From assembly GCA_003455235.1 (NCBI GenBank), contig DMRT01000329.1, forward strand, positions 1 through 5,597: 5,597 nucleotides of DNA. Direction: 5' to 3'. This DNA comes from Chitinophagaceae bacterium (GTDB taxonomy: Bacteria > Bacteroidota > Bacteroidia > Chitinophagales > Chitinophagaceae). Shown piece after piece: positions 1-5,597 of the stretch. The notes below the pieces were generated by a model, which was not told the origin of the DNA, ran no database searches, and worked only from the letters and a program-made list of their open reading frames with translations. The position numbers and the translations under genes are program-made. Position 1 is the first letter of the stretch, and each line of letters opens with the position of its first letter.

Positions 1-171
1 GACGCAGACTTACCGAATGCGAACTGGTAAAACAGGAATAAAATGGAAAGGAAATTTACTAATGACTTAAAATTGAAAAAATGAAAGAGATTGATGCCTC
101 GTGCAAACCATTCAGGGAAACCAGGTTTACTCAGCTCAACAGCATATTATCACCGATTCAAAAACAAAAAA

Positions 172-669
172 ATGAACACTAATTTGCTATTTGATTTTAC
201 TGTAGACAAAGCGGCTAAAACGGTTTACATAACCAGGGAGTTTGATGCTGGCCTGTCTCTGGTTTGGGATGCTTTTACAAAAGCTGAAATCCTTGACCAA
301 TGGTTGGCGCCTAAGCCCTGGACATCGAAAACCAAATACATGGATTTCAAAGTGGGCGGTAAAAGATTTTATGCCATGGTAAGTCCCGAAGGGCTGGAGC
401 GCTGGGTAATCCAGGAATATACTTCCATCAGCCCCCAGACCAATTTTAAAATGTATAATGCATTTGCAGACGCTGCTGAAAATCCTGAATTGCCAGGCTC
501 TGAATGGGATCATTCTTTCAGCGAGCAGGATGGAAAGACAAAAGTCAGTATTGTAATTTACAACGAATCCTTTGAACGGTTAGAGAGGTTGCTTGATGGC
601 TTTACCCAGGGAATGAAAATGGCATTGGGTAACCTGGAAAATCTATTGGCAGCTTTATCCAAAAAATGA
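172..669 (+). CDS. SRPBCC / AHSA1-type domain protein
   Basis: A 165-residue single-domain protein of the SRPBCC (START-like) superfamily, AHSA1 branch. The family forms a helix-grip fold with a hydrophobic ligand cavity; most bacterial members are cytoplasmic and have no known ligand. Seen here: the N-terminal signature [16 protein letters not shown] (residues 21-36) followed by [10 protein letters not shown] (41-50), the central strands with [10 protein letters not shown] (60-69), the EWDHSF strand (111-116), the TKVSIVIY strand (123-130), and the long C-terminal helix with [17 protein letters not shown] (143-159). There is no signal peptide. The reading frame stays open upstream to a TTG at 91, but the ATG at 172 is preferred: it follows an A-rich leader and places the domain start at the usual distance from the N-terminus, while the extra 27 residues do not resemble the family. 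The DUF1801 gene follows after 44 bases and is probably co-transcribed. Family assignment is firm; the ligand is unknown. Confidence 0.9.
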   Translation: MNTNLLFDFTVDKAAKTVYITREFDAGLSLVWDAFTKAEILDQWLAPKPWTSKTKYMDFKVGGKRFYAMVSPEGLERWVIQEYTSISPQTNFKMYNAFADAAENPELPGSEWDHSFSEQDGKTKVSIVIYNESFERLERLLDGFTQGMKMALGNLENLLAALSKK

Positions 670-713
670 TTTATACTTATCAAAAATCAATATTAAACTA
701 AAAAAAGTTGCAA

Positions 714-1148
714 ATGAAAGTACAGGAACAATGCAAAAGTTATATTACCAGTCAGCCAGAACCCAAACGTGGCGAGATGCAAACATTGCACCGCTCCATT
801 CAGCAAGCAATGCCGGGATGTAAGTTATGGTTCCTAGATGGTAAAAACAGTGAAGGGAAAACAGTTTCGAATCCGAACATCGGGTATGGGTTTTATACCA
901 TCAAATACGCTGATGGAACCACAAAGGAGTTTTATCAAATTGGTTTGAGTGCAAACACAACCGGGATCTCTGTCTATATCATGGGGCTCAAAGACAAAAC
1001 ATACTTAGCCAAAACCTATGGAAAAAAACTAGGCAAGGCAACCGTGACCGGGTATTGCATTAAGTTCAAAGGGCTGAAAGATATAAATACGGATATACTT
1101 GATGCGGCAATACGATATGGATTTGAGGCACAGGATAAAAAAAAGTGA
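714..1148 (+). CDS. DUF1801 domain protein (first of two)
   Basis: A 144-residue cytoplasmic protein of the DUF1801 family (PF08818, YdhG-like). Some members, such as Bacillus subtilis YdhG/Fra, have been described as frataxin-like iron chaperones; most are uncharacterised, so no function is claimed. Seen: the N-terminal helix pair with SYITSQPEPKRGEMQTLHRS (residues 9-28), the CKLWFLDGK strand and turn (36-44), the IGYGFYTIKYADG segment (56-68), the ANTTGISVYIMGL strand (80-92), and the C-terminal block YGKKLGKATVTGYCIKFKGL (102-121) followed by KDINTDILDAAIRYG. This last block matches GKFRMGKACMYVKRLADI in the second DUF1801 protein of the window, but the middles differ strongly, so the two belong to different subtypes. 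A TTG two codons upstream (708) is in frame; the ATG at 714 is preferred. The 44-base gap to the SRPBCC gene suggests one transcript. No signal peptide or membrane segment is present. Confidence 0.85.
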   Translation: MKVQEQCKSYITSQPEPKRGEMQTLHRSIQQAMPGCKLWFLDGKNSEGKTVSNPNIGYGFYTIKYADGTTKEFYQIGLSANTTGISVYIMGLKDKTYLAKTYGKKLGKATVTGYCIKFKGLKDINTDILDAAIRYGFEAQDKKK

Positions 1149-1201
1149 GCAGGGGCACAGAAATAACGGCAGGCTCTGTAGAAGATTAAGTAAAAAATAA
1201 A

Positions 1202-1210
1202 TAACTTTCG
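1202..1210 (+). promoter_or_regulatory. Candidate Bacteroidota -7 element before the serine hydrolase
   Basis: TAACTTTCG resembles the Bacteroidota -7 consensus TAnnTTTG, with C for the final G, and lies 31 bases before the serine hydrolase ATG, a normal leader length. A clear -33 TTG is not present; the nearest is CTG at 1176-1178, a little too far upstream. The position in a 93-base gap after the DUF1801 gene fits a new transcription unit starting here. Confidence 0.4.
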
Positions 1211-1241
1211 TGGCACACGACACGGAATAAATTCATCCAAC

Positions 1242-2501
1242 ATGAAAAAACTATTCAGCAGCTTTCTTTTTCTTTTTGCTTTACAAACTGCCAGTGCACA
1301 AATCCTTTTGCCAACCCGGGTAAAGCACGGTGGCATAAACTATGACCGCCTGGCTCAAATTGACAACCTGTTGAAGCAATATACAGACAGCAGCTGGCTG
1401 GCCGGTGCTGTTGTACTTATTGTTAAAGACAACCAGGTAGCTTATTACAAAGGTCATGGATATTCAAATCTTGCTGCTAAAACACCCATGCAGGCGGATG
1501 CCATTTTCAGAATTATGAGCCAAACCAAGGCCATTACCAGCCTGGCGATCATGCAGCTGTTTGAGCAGGGCAAACTGGGGCTCGACCAGGATATCGCTGA
1601 TTTTATTCCTGAATTCAAGAACCCAAAACTGGTTAAAAGTTTCAATCCTTCGGATTCTAGCTTCACCACTACCCCGGCCAAACGTGAAATTACCTTCCGG
1701 GACCTGTTAACGCACACTTCAGGTATCGATTATCCCGCTATTGGAACAGATACCATGCAGGCTATTTATGCCAAAAACAACATCCCATCCGGGCTGGGGT
1801 ATTTTAACGAGAACCTGCTCGCCAAAATGAAGGCGCTGGGAAAATTACCCTTACGCCATAACCCGGGTGAGCGGTTTACCTATGGATTAAATACTGACTT
1901 ACTGGGATGCCTTATTGAAGTAATAAGCGGCGAGTCGTTAGAAACGTATTGCAGGAAACATATTTTTGAGCCGCTTGGTATGAAGGATACTTATTTCAAT
2001 GTTCCGGCAGCAAAGGCTACCAGGCTGGCAACTGTGTATACAGAAGACAAGAATAAAAAAATCATCGAGTGGTCCTCCACGTTCAGAAATATTGATCCTT
2101 CCTATCCGCTTATACCCAAAAGCTATTTTGCAGGCGGGGCAGGATTGTCTTCCACCGCATTTGACTATGCCATTTTTCTTCGGATGCTCCTGAATAAAGG
2201 CAGTTATAATGGGAAACAGATTTTGGGAAGACGCACGGTTGAACTAATGCTCAGCCCCCAGGGTGATCATTTACTGGGAGACAATGACTTTTGTCTTGGG
2301 TTTTCACTAACATCTAAAAAATCGGCCAATAAAAAAATGCAGAATGAAGGGTCATTCGCCTGGGGCGGGTATTATGGTACAACGTATTGGGCCGACCCGA
2401 AAGAAAAAATGATCTGCCTCATTATGACCCAGCATACACCCAATTCTCACTATGAGTACGTAGAAAAAATTGTGAACATCATTTATGGAAGTCTGAAATA
2501 G
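1242..2501 (+). CDS. Exported class C-type serine hydrolase (beta-lactamase-related family)
   Basis: A 419-residue protein of the serine beta-lactamase / penicillin-binding-protein-like family (PF00144), which includes class C beta-lactamases, EstB-type esterases and D-amino-acid peptidases. An N-terminal signal peptide is clear: basic MKK, a hydrophobic core, and ASAQ at 17-20, so the protein is probably secreted to the periplasm. The nucleophile motif SxxK is S93-Q-T-K96 in RIMSQTKAITS. The second motif is Y214-G-L in FTYGLNTDLLG, as in EstB-like esterases rather than the YxN of true AmpC enzymes. The third motif is W374-G-G in SFAWGGYYGTTYWADP, replacing the KTG of beta-lactamases. LLTHTSGIDY (155-164) and AGGAGLSST (297-305) are further family blocks. 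Length is normal. These motifs favour an esterase or peptidase over antibiotic resistance; the substrate cannot be read from sequence. The broken HEAT-like gene starts 40 bases downstream with no convincing terminator between them. Confidence 0.92.
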   Translation: MKKLFSSFLFLFALQTASAQILLPTRVKHGGINYDRLAQIDNLLKQYTDSSWLAGAVVLIVKDNQVAYYKGHGYSNLAAKTPMQADAIFRIMSQTKAITSLAIMQLFEQGKLGLDQDIADFIPEFKNPKLVKSFNPSDSSFTTTPAKREITFRDLLTHTSGIDYPAIGTDTMQAIYAKNNIPSGLGYFNENLLAKMKALGKLPLRHNPGERFTYGLNTDLLGCLIEVISGESLETYCRKHIFEPLGMKDTYFNVPAAKATRLATVYTEDKNKKIIEWSSTFRNIDPSYPLIPKSYFAGGAGLSSTAFDYAIFLRMLLNKGSYNGKQILGRRTVELMLSPQGDHLLGDNDFCLGFSLTSKKSANKKMQNEGSFAWGGYYGTTYWADPKEKMICLIMTQHTPNSHYEYVEKIVNIIYGSLK

Positions 2502-2541
2502 GTTAATACAATAACACCCGGAACCAGTTTTTGAACACGTA

Positions 2542-3062
2542 TTGACAAACTCGCATAAAGCAGACCTCGTTGAGTATGTAAACAAACATCCAAAAGACTT
2601 TATCAAAATGCTCAGGCTCGCTGTTTCCAATAAACTACCTTACTCACAAAAAGCAGCCTGGCTGCTATGGAGCTGCATGAAGGAAAATGACCGCCGGGTT
2701 AAAAAGTATTGCAGCCAGATAATCAAAGAACTTCCGCAGAAAACTACCAGCCGGCAACGTGAGTTTTGATTGTTCAGGAAAAGATGAACCCGGAAAGCAA
2801 AGACATTCCTTTGCTCTTTGATACATGTGCTTACATCTGGCAAAAACTTGATAACAAACCAGCCATCCGCTATGTTACAATCAGGATATTGGTAAAGATC
2901 GCCCGGGATTACCCAGGCCTGGCTAATGAAAGCAGGCTGCTCGCTGACAGCATCTATACCAAGCCATTGTCAAAGGCTGCGAGGAAATCAATATCCCGGC
3001 TTGTACAGGAGCTTTCATGCAACCGGGTGGTACAAGCCGACCGCCAGTGCCAGTGCCCGTAA
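2542..3062 (+). pseudogene. HEAT-like repeat protein, split by a one-base frameshift
   Basis: Two overlapping frames encode the halves of one protein. The first (2542-2769, 75 codons) carries helices with DLVEYVNKHPKDFIKMLRLA and YSQKAAWLLWSCMKENDRRV, then SQIIKELP, and stops at TGA 2767-2769. The second (open from 2763 to TAA 3060-3062) continues with QEKM, SKDIPLLFDTCAYIWQKL, KPAIRYVTIRILVKIARDYP and AARKSISRLVQEL. Adding one T to the run at 2764-2767 joins them as REF-LIVQEKM, giving about 173 residues, the usual size of a Bacteroidota family of small alpha-helical HEAT-like proteins that I recognise by its AAW and P-A-(I/V)-R-helix pattern. Such folds usually bind proteins; the partner is unknown. 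No in-frame ATG lies near the N-terminus: the frame opens after TAA 2512-2514 and the first start-like codon is TTG 2542; the first ATG (2608) would cut into the first helix. The second half could begin at ATG 2784 only as a fragment. The break may be a real mutation or a homopolymer sequencing error. Confidence 0.75.
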
Positions 3063-3136
3063 ATTGCATTCCTGTCATTACAGTGTGTATTATAACTTAA
3101 AAATATCGTTTCTTTATAGTAATACAGGCTGCGTAA

Positions 3137-3171
3137 CCGGTTGCTCAATTCTTCAACAGCACCAGAACCGG
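3137..3171. repeat. Inverted repeat in the 3063-3211 gap
   Basis: CCGGTT (3137-3142) pairs with AACCGG (3166-3171) around a 23-base centre, within which GCT (3143-3145) can pair with AGC (3158-3160). The left arm is itself part of the palindrome AACCGGTT (3135-3142). No T-tract follows, so it does not look like a terminator. The rest of the 149-base gap is AT-rich and shows no gene and no clear -33/-7 promoter. The same CCGGTT/AACCGG arms recur in the gap on the other side of the DUF1801 gene. Confidence 0.35.
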
Positions 3172-3211
3172 ATAAGAGTGTGTTAAATAGAACAGCATAA
3201 ATTTTTAAACC

Positions 3212-3649
3212 ATGGCAACAAAAAACAAAACAGCTGAAACAGCAGTCAGTGTCACAGACTTTATTAATTCATACGTTGAAAATGAACAAAAAAAAGCCGA
3301 CAGCTTCCGGCTGATTGAATTGATGCGCACATGGTCCGGCTTTGAACCTAAAATGTGGGGTCCAACGATTATTGGCTTCGGCAGCTATCATTACAAATAT
3401 GCGAGCGGGCACGAAGGGGATGCTCCCCTTATTGGTTTTTCCCCGAGGAAACCGGAGTTTTCCCTCTACGTTTTTTCACCAACAGCAGATAATAAACACC
3501 TGCTCGATGGTCTTGGAAAGTTCAGAATGGGAAAAGCCTGCATGTATGTAAAGAGACTTGCGGACATAAACATTCCTGTCCTGGAGAAATTATGCAGAAC
3601 AACAATTGCTTACATCAACGAACATCACGAATGTGCCTGCAGGGATTAA
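3212..3649 (+). CDS. DUF1801 domain protein (second of two)
   Basis: A 145-residue cytoplasmic protein of the DUF1801 family (PF08818), of the widespread subtype marked by FEPKMWGPTIIGFGSYHYKY (residues 44-63), SGHEGDAPLIGFSPRK (65-80) and LGKFRMGKACMYVKRLADI (101-119). The N-terminal helix contains SVTDFINSYVENEQKKADSF (13-32). All conserved blocks are intact and in order. The last 18 or so residues (TIAYINEHHECACRD) form a slightly Cys-rich tail (CAC) that I do not recall as conserved. The ATG at 3212 follows an A/T-rich leader and gives the standard N-terminus. Function is unknown; the family fold is the YdhG-like one, and iron binding is shown only for a few relatives. The gene is isolated by gaps of 149 and 96 bases, so it may be its own transcription unit, ended by the hairpin downstream. 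It is a distinct subtype from the DUF1801 protein at 714-1148, not a recent duplicate. Confidence 0.93.
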   Translation: MATKNKTAETAVSVTDFINSYVENEQKKADSFRLIELMRTWSGFEPKMWGPTIIGFGSYHYKYASGHEGDAPLIGFSPRKPEFSLYVFSPTADNKHLLDGLGKFRMGKACMYVKRLADINIPVLEKLCRTTIAYINEHHECACRD

Positions 3650-3679
3650 CCGGCAGTATAATGTAATAACCCGATGATA

Positions 3680-3729
3680 CCGGTTCAGCGTAACAGTCGT
3701 TACAACCGGACACTGTTTTGAGTTTTTTA
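3680..3729 (+). terminator. Candidate intrinsic terminator after the second DUF1801 gene
   Basis: A hairpin with outer stem CCGGTT (3680-3685) / AACCGG (3704-3709) and inner stem GTAAC (3690-3694) / GTTAC (3699-3703) around the loop AGTC; CAGC (3686-3689) bulges on the left side. T-rich sequence follows: TTTT at 3716-3719 and TTTTTT at 3723-3728. The six-base gap between stem and first T's is longer than ideal. It lies 30 bases after the DUF1801 stop and ends 16 bases before the next start, which fits termination between two units. Confidence 0.45.
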
Positions 3730-3745
3730 TTAATCCTTCAATACT

Positions 3746-4144
3746 ATGCGGAAAAAACTTATAATAGCAGGCATTATTTCTCTTGTAATTATTTCGCTGC
3801 TGTATATCGCCTGGCAATCCTATGATCTCTCTTCAGACTACAACTATGCCACGGCTAAGTTCGACATTAAAAACGGGGAGGTCAAGATCATACATACCGG
3901 GGCTCCCGTAATTTCCTCCAAAGACAAGGAAATTGAGCAGGTGGCAGCCCGGTATGGTTTTAAAAATATATACATCGAGAAATTTACCCCGCAACAAACC
4001 GAAGAAGGAATAAAAAATTATAATGAACTGATCAGGAACTATTTGATAATACGCAATGGAGCCGGCTGGGAGAAGAACTACCAGCGGGAAATTGATTCAT
4101 TGTACAAAGCAGCCGGAATCGAAGTGAAATACCCCGGCCGGTAA
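3746..4144 (+). CDS. Membrane-anchored protein of unknown function
   Basis: A 132-residue protein I do not recognise by name. It starts with a basic MRKK and a hydrophobic stretch (about residues 5-22, LIIAGIISLVIISLLYIAW) that reads as a single membrane anchor or uncleaved signal; no lipobox Cys or clear cleavage site follows. The remaining 105 or so residues would face the periplasm: a predicted strand region (AKFDIKNGEVKIIHTGAP, 37-54), then EIEQVAARYGFKNIYIEKFT (62-81), and a helical, charged end with IKNYNELIRNYLIIRNGAGW (89-108) and YQREIDSLYKAAGIEV. The pattern YGFKN...NYNE...YL..RNG..W looks like a conserved Bacteroidota hypothetical family, but that is recall, not a search. The exported TPR gene follows after 29 bases, so the two are probably one operon and may act together in the envelope. 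Confidence 0.75.
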   Translation: MRKKLIIAGIISLVIISLLYIAWQSYDLSSDYNYATAKFDIKNGEVKIIHTGAPVISSKDKEIEQVAARYGFKNIYIEKFTPQQTEEGIKNYNELIRNYLIIRNGAGWEKNYQREIDSLYKAAGIEVKYPGR

Positions 4145-4173
4145 TCGTTCAACCAGTAACAAAATAGAAAGCA

Positions 4174-5013
4174 ATGAAATACCTGCTCATCGCAACGATG
4201 TTTTTATCTGCCCTGGTACAGGGACAGCCTGTTTTAACCTTCGACAAACGCTTTGTTGAAAGTGAAGACAGATGGGTGGCCTTTCAAAAAGGAAAAGACA
4301 GTACGTACATGTATGGGTTCATTTATATTGATGCACAGGCAGGCCTTACCCTCAATTACGAAGGGACCTTTACCATTTCGGGTACCGGAACCTTTATTCC
4401 CCACAAACAAGACAGTGCAAATTTTAAGGTAAGGCTGCAGCCCAACCAGGTCAGGGTAGCATTTATACCGGAAGAAAAATTCCGGGAGCTCCAGGTTTCC
4501 CCAGTCCCGGAATGGCTGAAATATTATAAAACAGATACTGCTTCCATTGAACGCTTGTACCGGTGGGGATATATGTACAATGGCTGGAACGAATGCGTCA
4601 AAGCACTGAGCTATCTTGAAAAGGCACAAACGATAAACCCCGCACACAAAGGCCTGACGGTGGAACTGGCATTTTCCTACAACTGCTTACAGCAGTATGG
4701 CAAGGCCATTTCCGTTTTACAGGATGCGCTGAAAGCAGATCCTGCTGATGCTTACTCCAACAAGGAGCTGATTTACGCCCAGATAAAATCCGGCCGGCTG
4801 AACGATGCGGCTGAAAGTTGCAAAAAAGCAATCGCCCGGTGCCCCGATAAGTCATACAATGGTGAGAACTGTTATAACCTGCTGCACTCCTATTATGAGA
4901 AAAAAGACAAGGCCAATTTCTATTTGTGGCTGCCGGAAACAAAAAAATGGACGGCGTCCAATGCGGAACTGACCAGGAGCGTAAAGATCATGGAAGATGA
5001 ATTGGCAAAATAA
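4174..5013 (+). CDS. Exported tetratricopeptide (TPR) repeat protein
   Basis: A 279-residue protein with an N-terminal signal peptide (MKYLLIATMFLSALVQGQ, probable cleavage near residue 18), then about 100 residues of predicted beta structure without a recognised domain (FDKRFVESEDRWVAFQK, YMYGFIYIDAQAGLTLNYEG, FTISGTGTFIP, VRVAFIPEEKF), and a C-terminal helical part with TPR units. Repeats that can be read: about 130-157 (NECVKALSYLEKAQTINP), 160-192 (ELAFSYNCLQQYGKAISVLQ ... KADPAD), 195-225 (ELIYAQIKSGRLNDAAESCK ... RCPD), and a degenerate fourth at 232-259 (NLLHSYYEKKDKANFYLW). The A-x-x-x-Y/A-x-x-P spacing is typical. TPR units mediate protein contacts; the partner is unknown, though the membrane-anchored protein encoded 29 bases upstream is an obvious candidate from position alone. 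An A/G-rich stretch AGAAAG precedes the ATG. Location is inferred as periplasmic. Confidence 0.85.
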   Translation: MKYLLIATMFLSALVQGQPVLTFDKRFVESEDRWVAFQKGKDSTYMYGFIYIDAQAGLTLNYEGTFTISGTGTFIPHKQDSANFKVRLQPNQVRVAFIPEEKFRELQVSPVPEWLKYYKTDTASIERLYRWGYMYNGWNECVKALSYLEKAQTINPAHKGLTVELAFSYNCLQQYGKAISVLQDALKADPADAYSNKELIYAQIKSGRLNDAAESCKKAIARCPDKSYNGENCYNLLHSYYEKKDKANFYLWLPETKKWTASNAELTRSVKIMEDELAK

Positions 5014-5078
5014 CCGGGCCTCGATTTATCAAAAATTTTGTTCCTTTATAAAAACGATCTCCGAAAATAAAAATAACC

Positions 5079-5597
5079 ATGGCAAAAGCAAATAAAAAAG
5101 ACCTGCCCGCAAAGCAGCAGGAAGAACTGCTCCGTACTTTAAAAGCCCGGTTTGAAAAGAATATGACCCGGCACAAAGGAATGGAGTGGGTAAAGGTGCA
5201 GGCAAAACTGAAAGCAAATCCACAAAAATTATGGTCGCTCCATGAAATGGAGAAAACCGGTGGTGAACCCGATGTTGTTGCCGCTGATAAAAAAACAGGC
5301 GAATACATTTTTTATGACTGTGCAGCCGAAAGCCCGGCGGGCAGAAGAAGTCTCTGTTACGACCGGGAAGCGCTGGATTCACGCAAGGAATTTAAGCCGG
5401 CCAATACCGCTCTAGATATGGCCGCTGACATGGGCATTGAACTGTTAACAGAAGAACAATACCGGGAACTGCAGCAGCTCGGGCATTTCGATGCAAAAAC
5501 TTCCAGTTGGCTCCAAACACCAGCCGGCATTCGCAAATTGGGAGGTGCCATATTCGGTGATTACCGGTATGGAACTATTTTCGTTTATCACAACGGG
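5079..5597 (+). CDS. DUF4256 domain protein, cut by the window end
   Basis: The first 173 codons of a DUF4256 family protein (PF14066), open to the last base of the window. It was assigned from conserved blocks that I recognise: LLRTLKARFEKNMTRHKGMEW (near 17-37), LWSLHEMEKTGGEPDVV (51-67), GEYIFYDCAAESPAGRRSLC (74-93) with YDREALDSRK (94-103), MAADMGIELLTEEQYRELQ (114-132), and IRKLGGAIFGDYRYGTIFVY (151-170) before HNG at the edge. Full family members run roughly 15 to 20 residues further, so nearly the whole domain is present. There is no signal peptide, so the protein is cytoplasmic. Function is unknown; a conserved Cys (C81) and several acidic and aromatic residues (YD-C-AE) are suggestive but no activity is established to my knowledge. 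The ATG at 5079 (CCATGG context, like the second DUF1801 gene) follows a 65-base AT-rich gap, where AAATTTTG at 5033-5040 is a one-mismatch -7 candidate without a matching -33. Confidence 0.92.
   Translation, partial: MAKANKKDLPAKQQEELLRTLKARFEKNMTRHKGMEWVKVQAKLKANPQKLWSLHEMEKTGGEPDVVAADKKTGEYIFYDCAAESPAGRRSLCYDREALDSRKEFKPANTALDMAADMGIELLTEEQYRELQQLGHFDAKTSSWLQTPAGIRKLGGAIFGDYRYGTIFVYHNG

Noticed and set aside
91..171. N-terminal extension of the SRPBCC protein from TTG 91.
   Set aside because: The extra 27 residues are unlike the family, TTG starts are rare here, and ATG 172 has a good A-rich leader.
81..182. A 33-codon frame starting at ATG 81 and ending with a TAA that overlaps the SRPBCC start codon region.
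   Set aside because: Its product resembles nothing I know, the frame is short, and the overlap alone does not show translation. Three short tails of open frame at 1-66 also resemble no known protein end.
1158..1180. ACAGA/TCTGT inverted repeat in the gap before the serine hydrolase.
   Set aside because: A five-base stem with a 13-base loop and no T-tract; expected by chance.
2502..2536. GGTT/AACC pairing followed by TTTTT after the serine hydrolase as a terminator.
   Set aside because: The stem is only four bases with a long loop, too weak to call.
2766..3062. The second half of the HEAT-like gene as an independent small gene.
   Set aside because: It begins in the middle of the fold and continues the frame before it exactly; one inserted base joins the two.
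3104..3112. TATCGTTTC as a -7 promoter element for the second DUF1801 gene.
   Set aside because: The spacer is one base too long for TAnnTTTG, there is no -33 TTG, and it lies 100 bases from the start codon.
3182..4152. Integron-like core sites (GTTAAAT near 3182, GTTCAAC near 4146).
   Set aside because: These seven-base matches are not paired into an attC structure and are expected by chance; no integrase is present.

Overview
The window looks like chromosome from a Bacteroidota bacterium, most likely of the Chitinophagaceae type. This rests on three things: A-rich leaders without Shine-Dalgarno sequences before most starts, a TAnnTTTN-like -7 element before the serine hydrolase, and proteins (two DUF1801 types, DUF4256, an AHSA1-type SRPBCC protein, a small HEAT-like protein) whose closest relatives, as I remember them, are in that phylum. 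The assignment is from recall, not a search.

All genes lie on the + strand. In order: a 171-base leader with no recognisable gene; an SRPBCC/AHSA1 protein (172-669); a DUF1801 protein (714-1148); a 93-base gap with a probable promoter; an exported class C-type serine hydrolase (1242-2501); a small HEAT-like gene broken by a one-base frameshift (2542-3062); a 149-base gap with an inverted repeat; a second DUF1801 protein of a different subtype (3212-3649); a 96-base gap with a terminator-like hairpin; a membrane-anchored protein of unknown function (3746-4144); an exported TPR protein (4174-5013); and a DUF4256 protein cut by the window end (5079 onward).

The genes do not form a recognisable pathway. 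Most are stand-alone small domains (ligand-binding SRPBCC, DUF1801, DUF4256) of the accessory kind that Bacteroidota carry in loose strings. Likely transcription units are 172-1148, 1242-3062 (from the promoter near 1202), 3212-3649 (ending at the hairpin at 3680-3729), 3746-5013, and 5079 onward. No RNA gene, CRISPR array, insertion sequence or integron attC site was seen. The clearest anomaly is the HEAT-like gene: its two halves join into one protein of usual family length if one T is restored to a run of four T's at 2764-2767.
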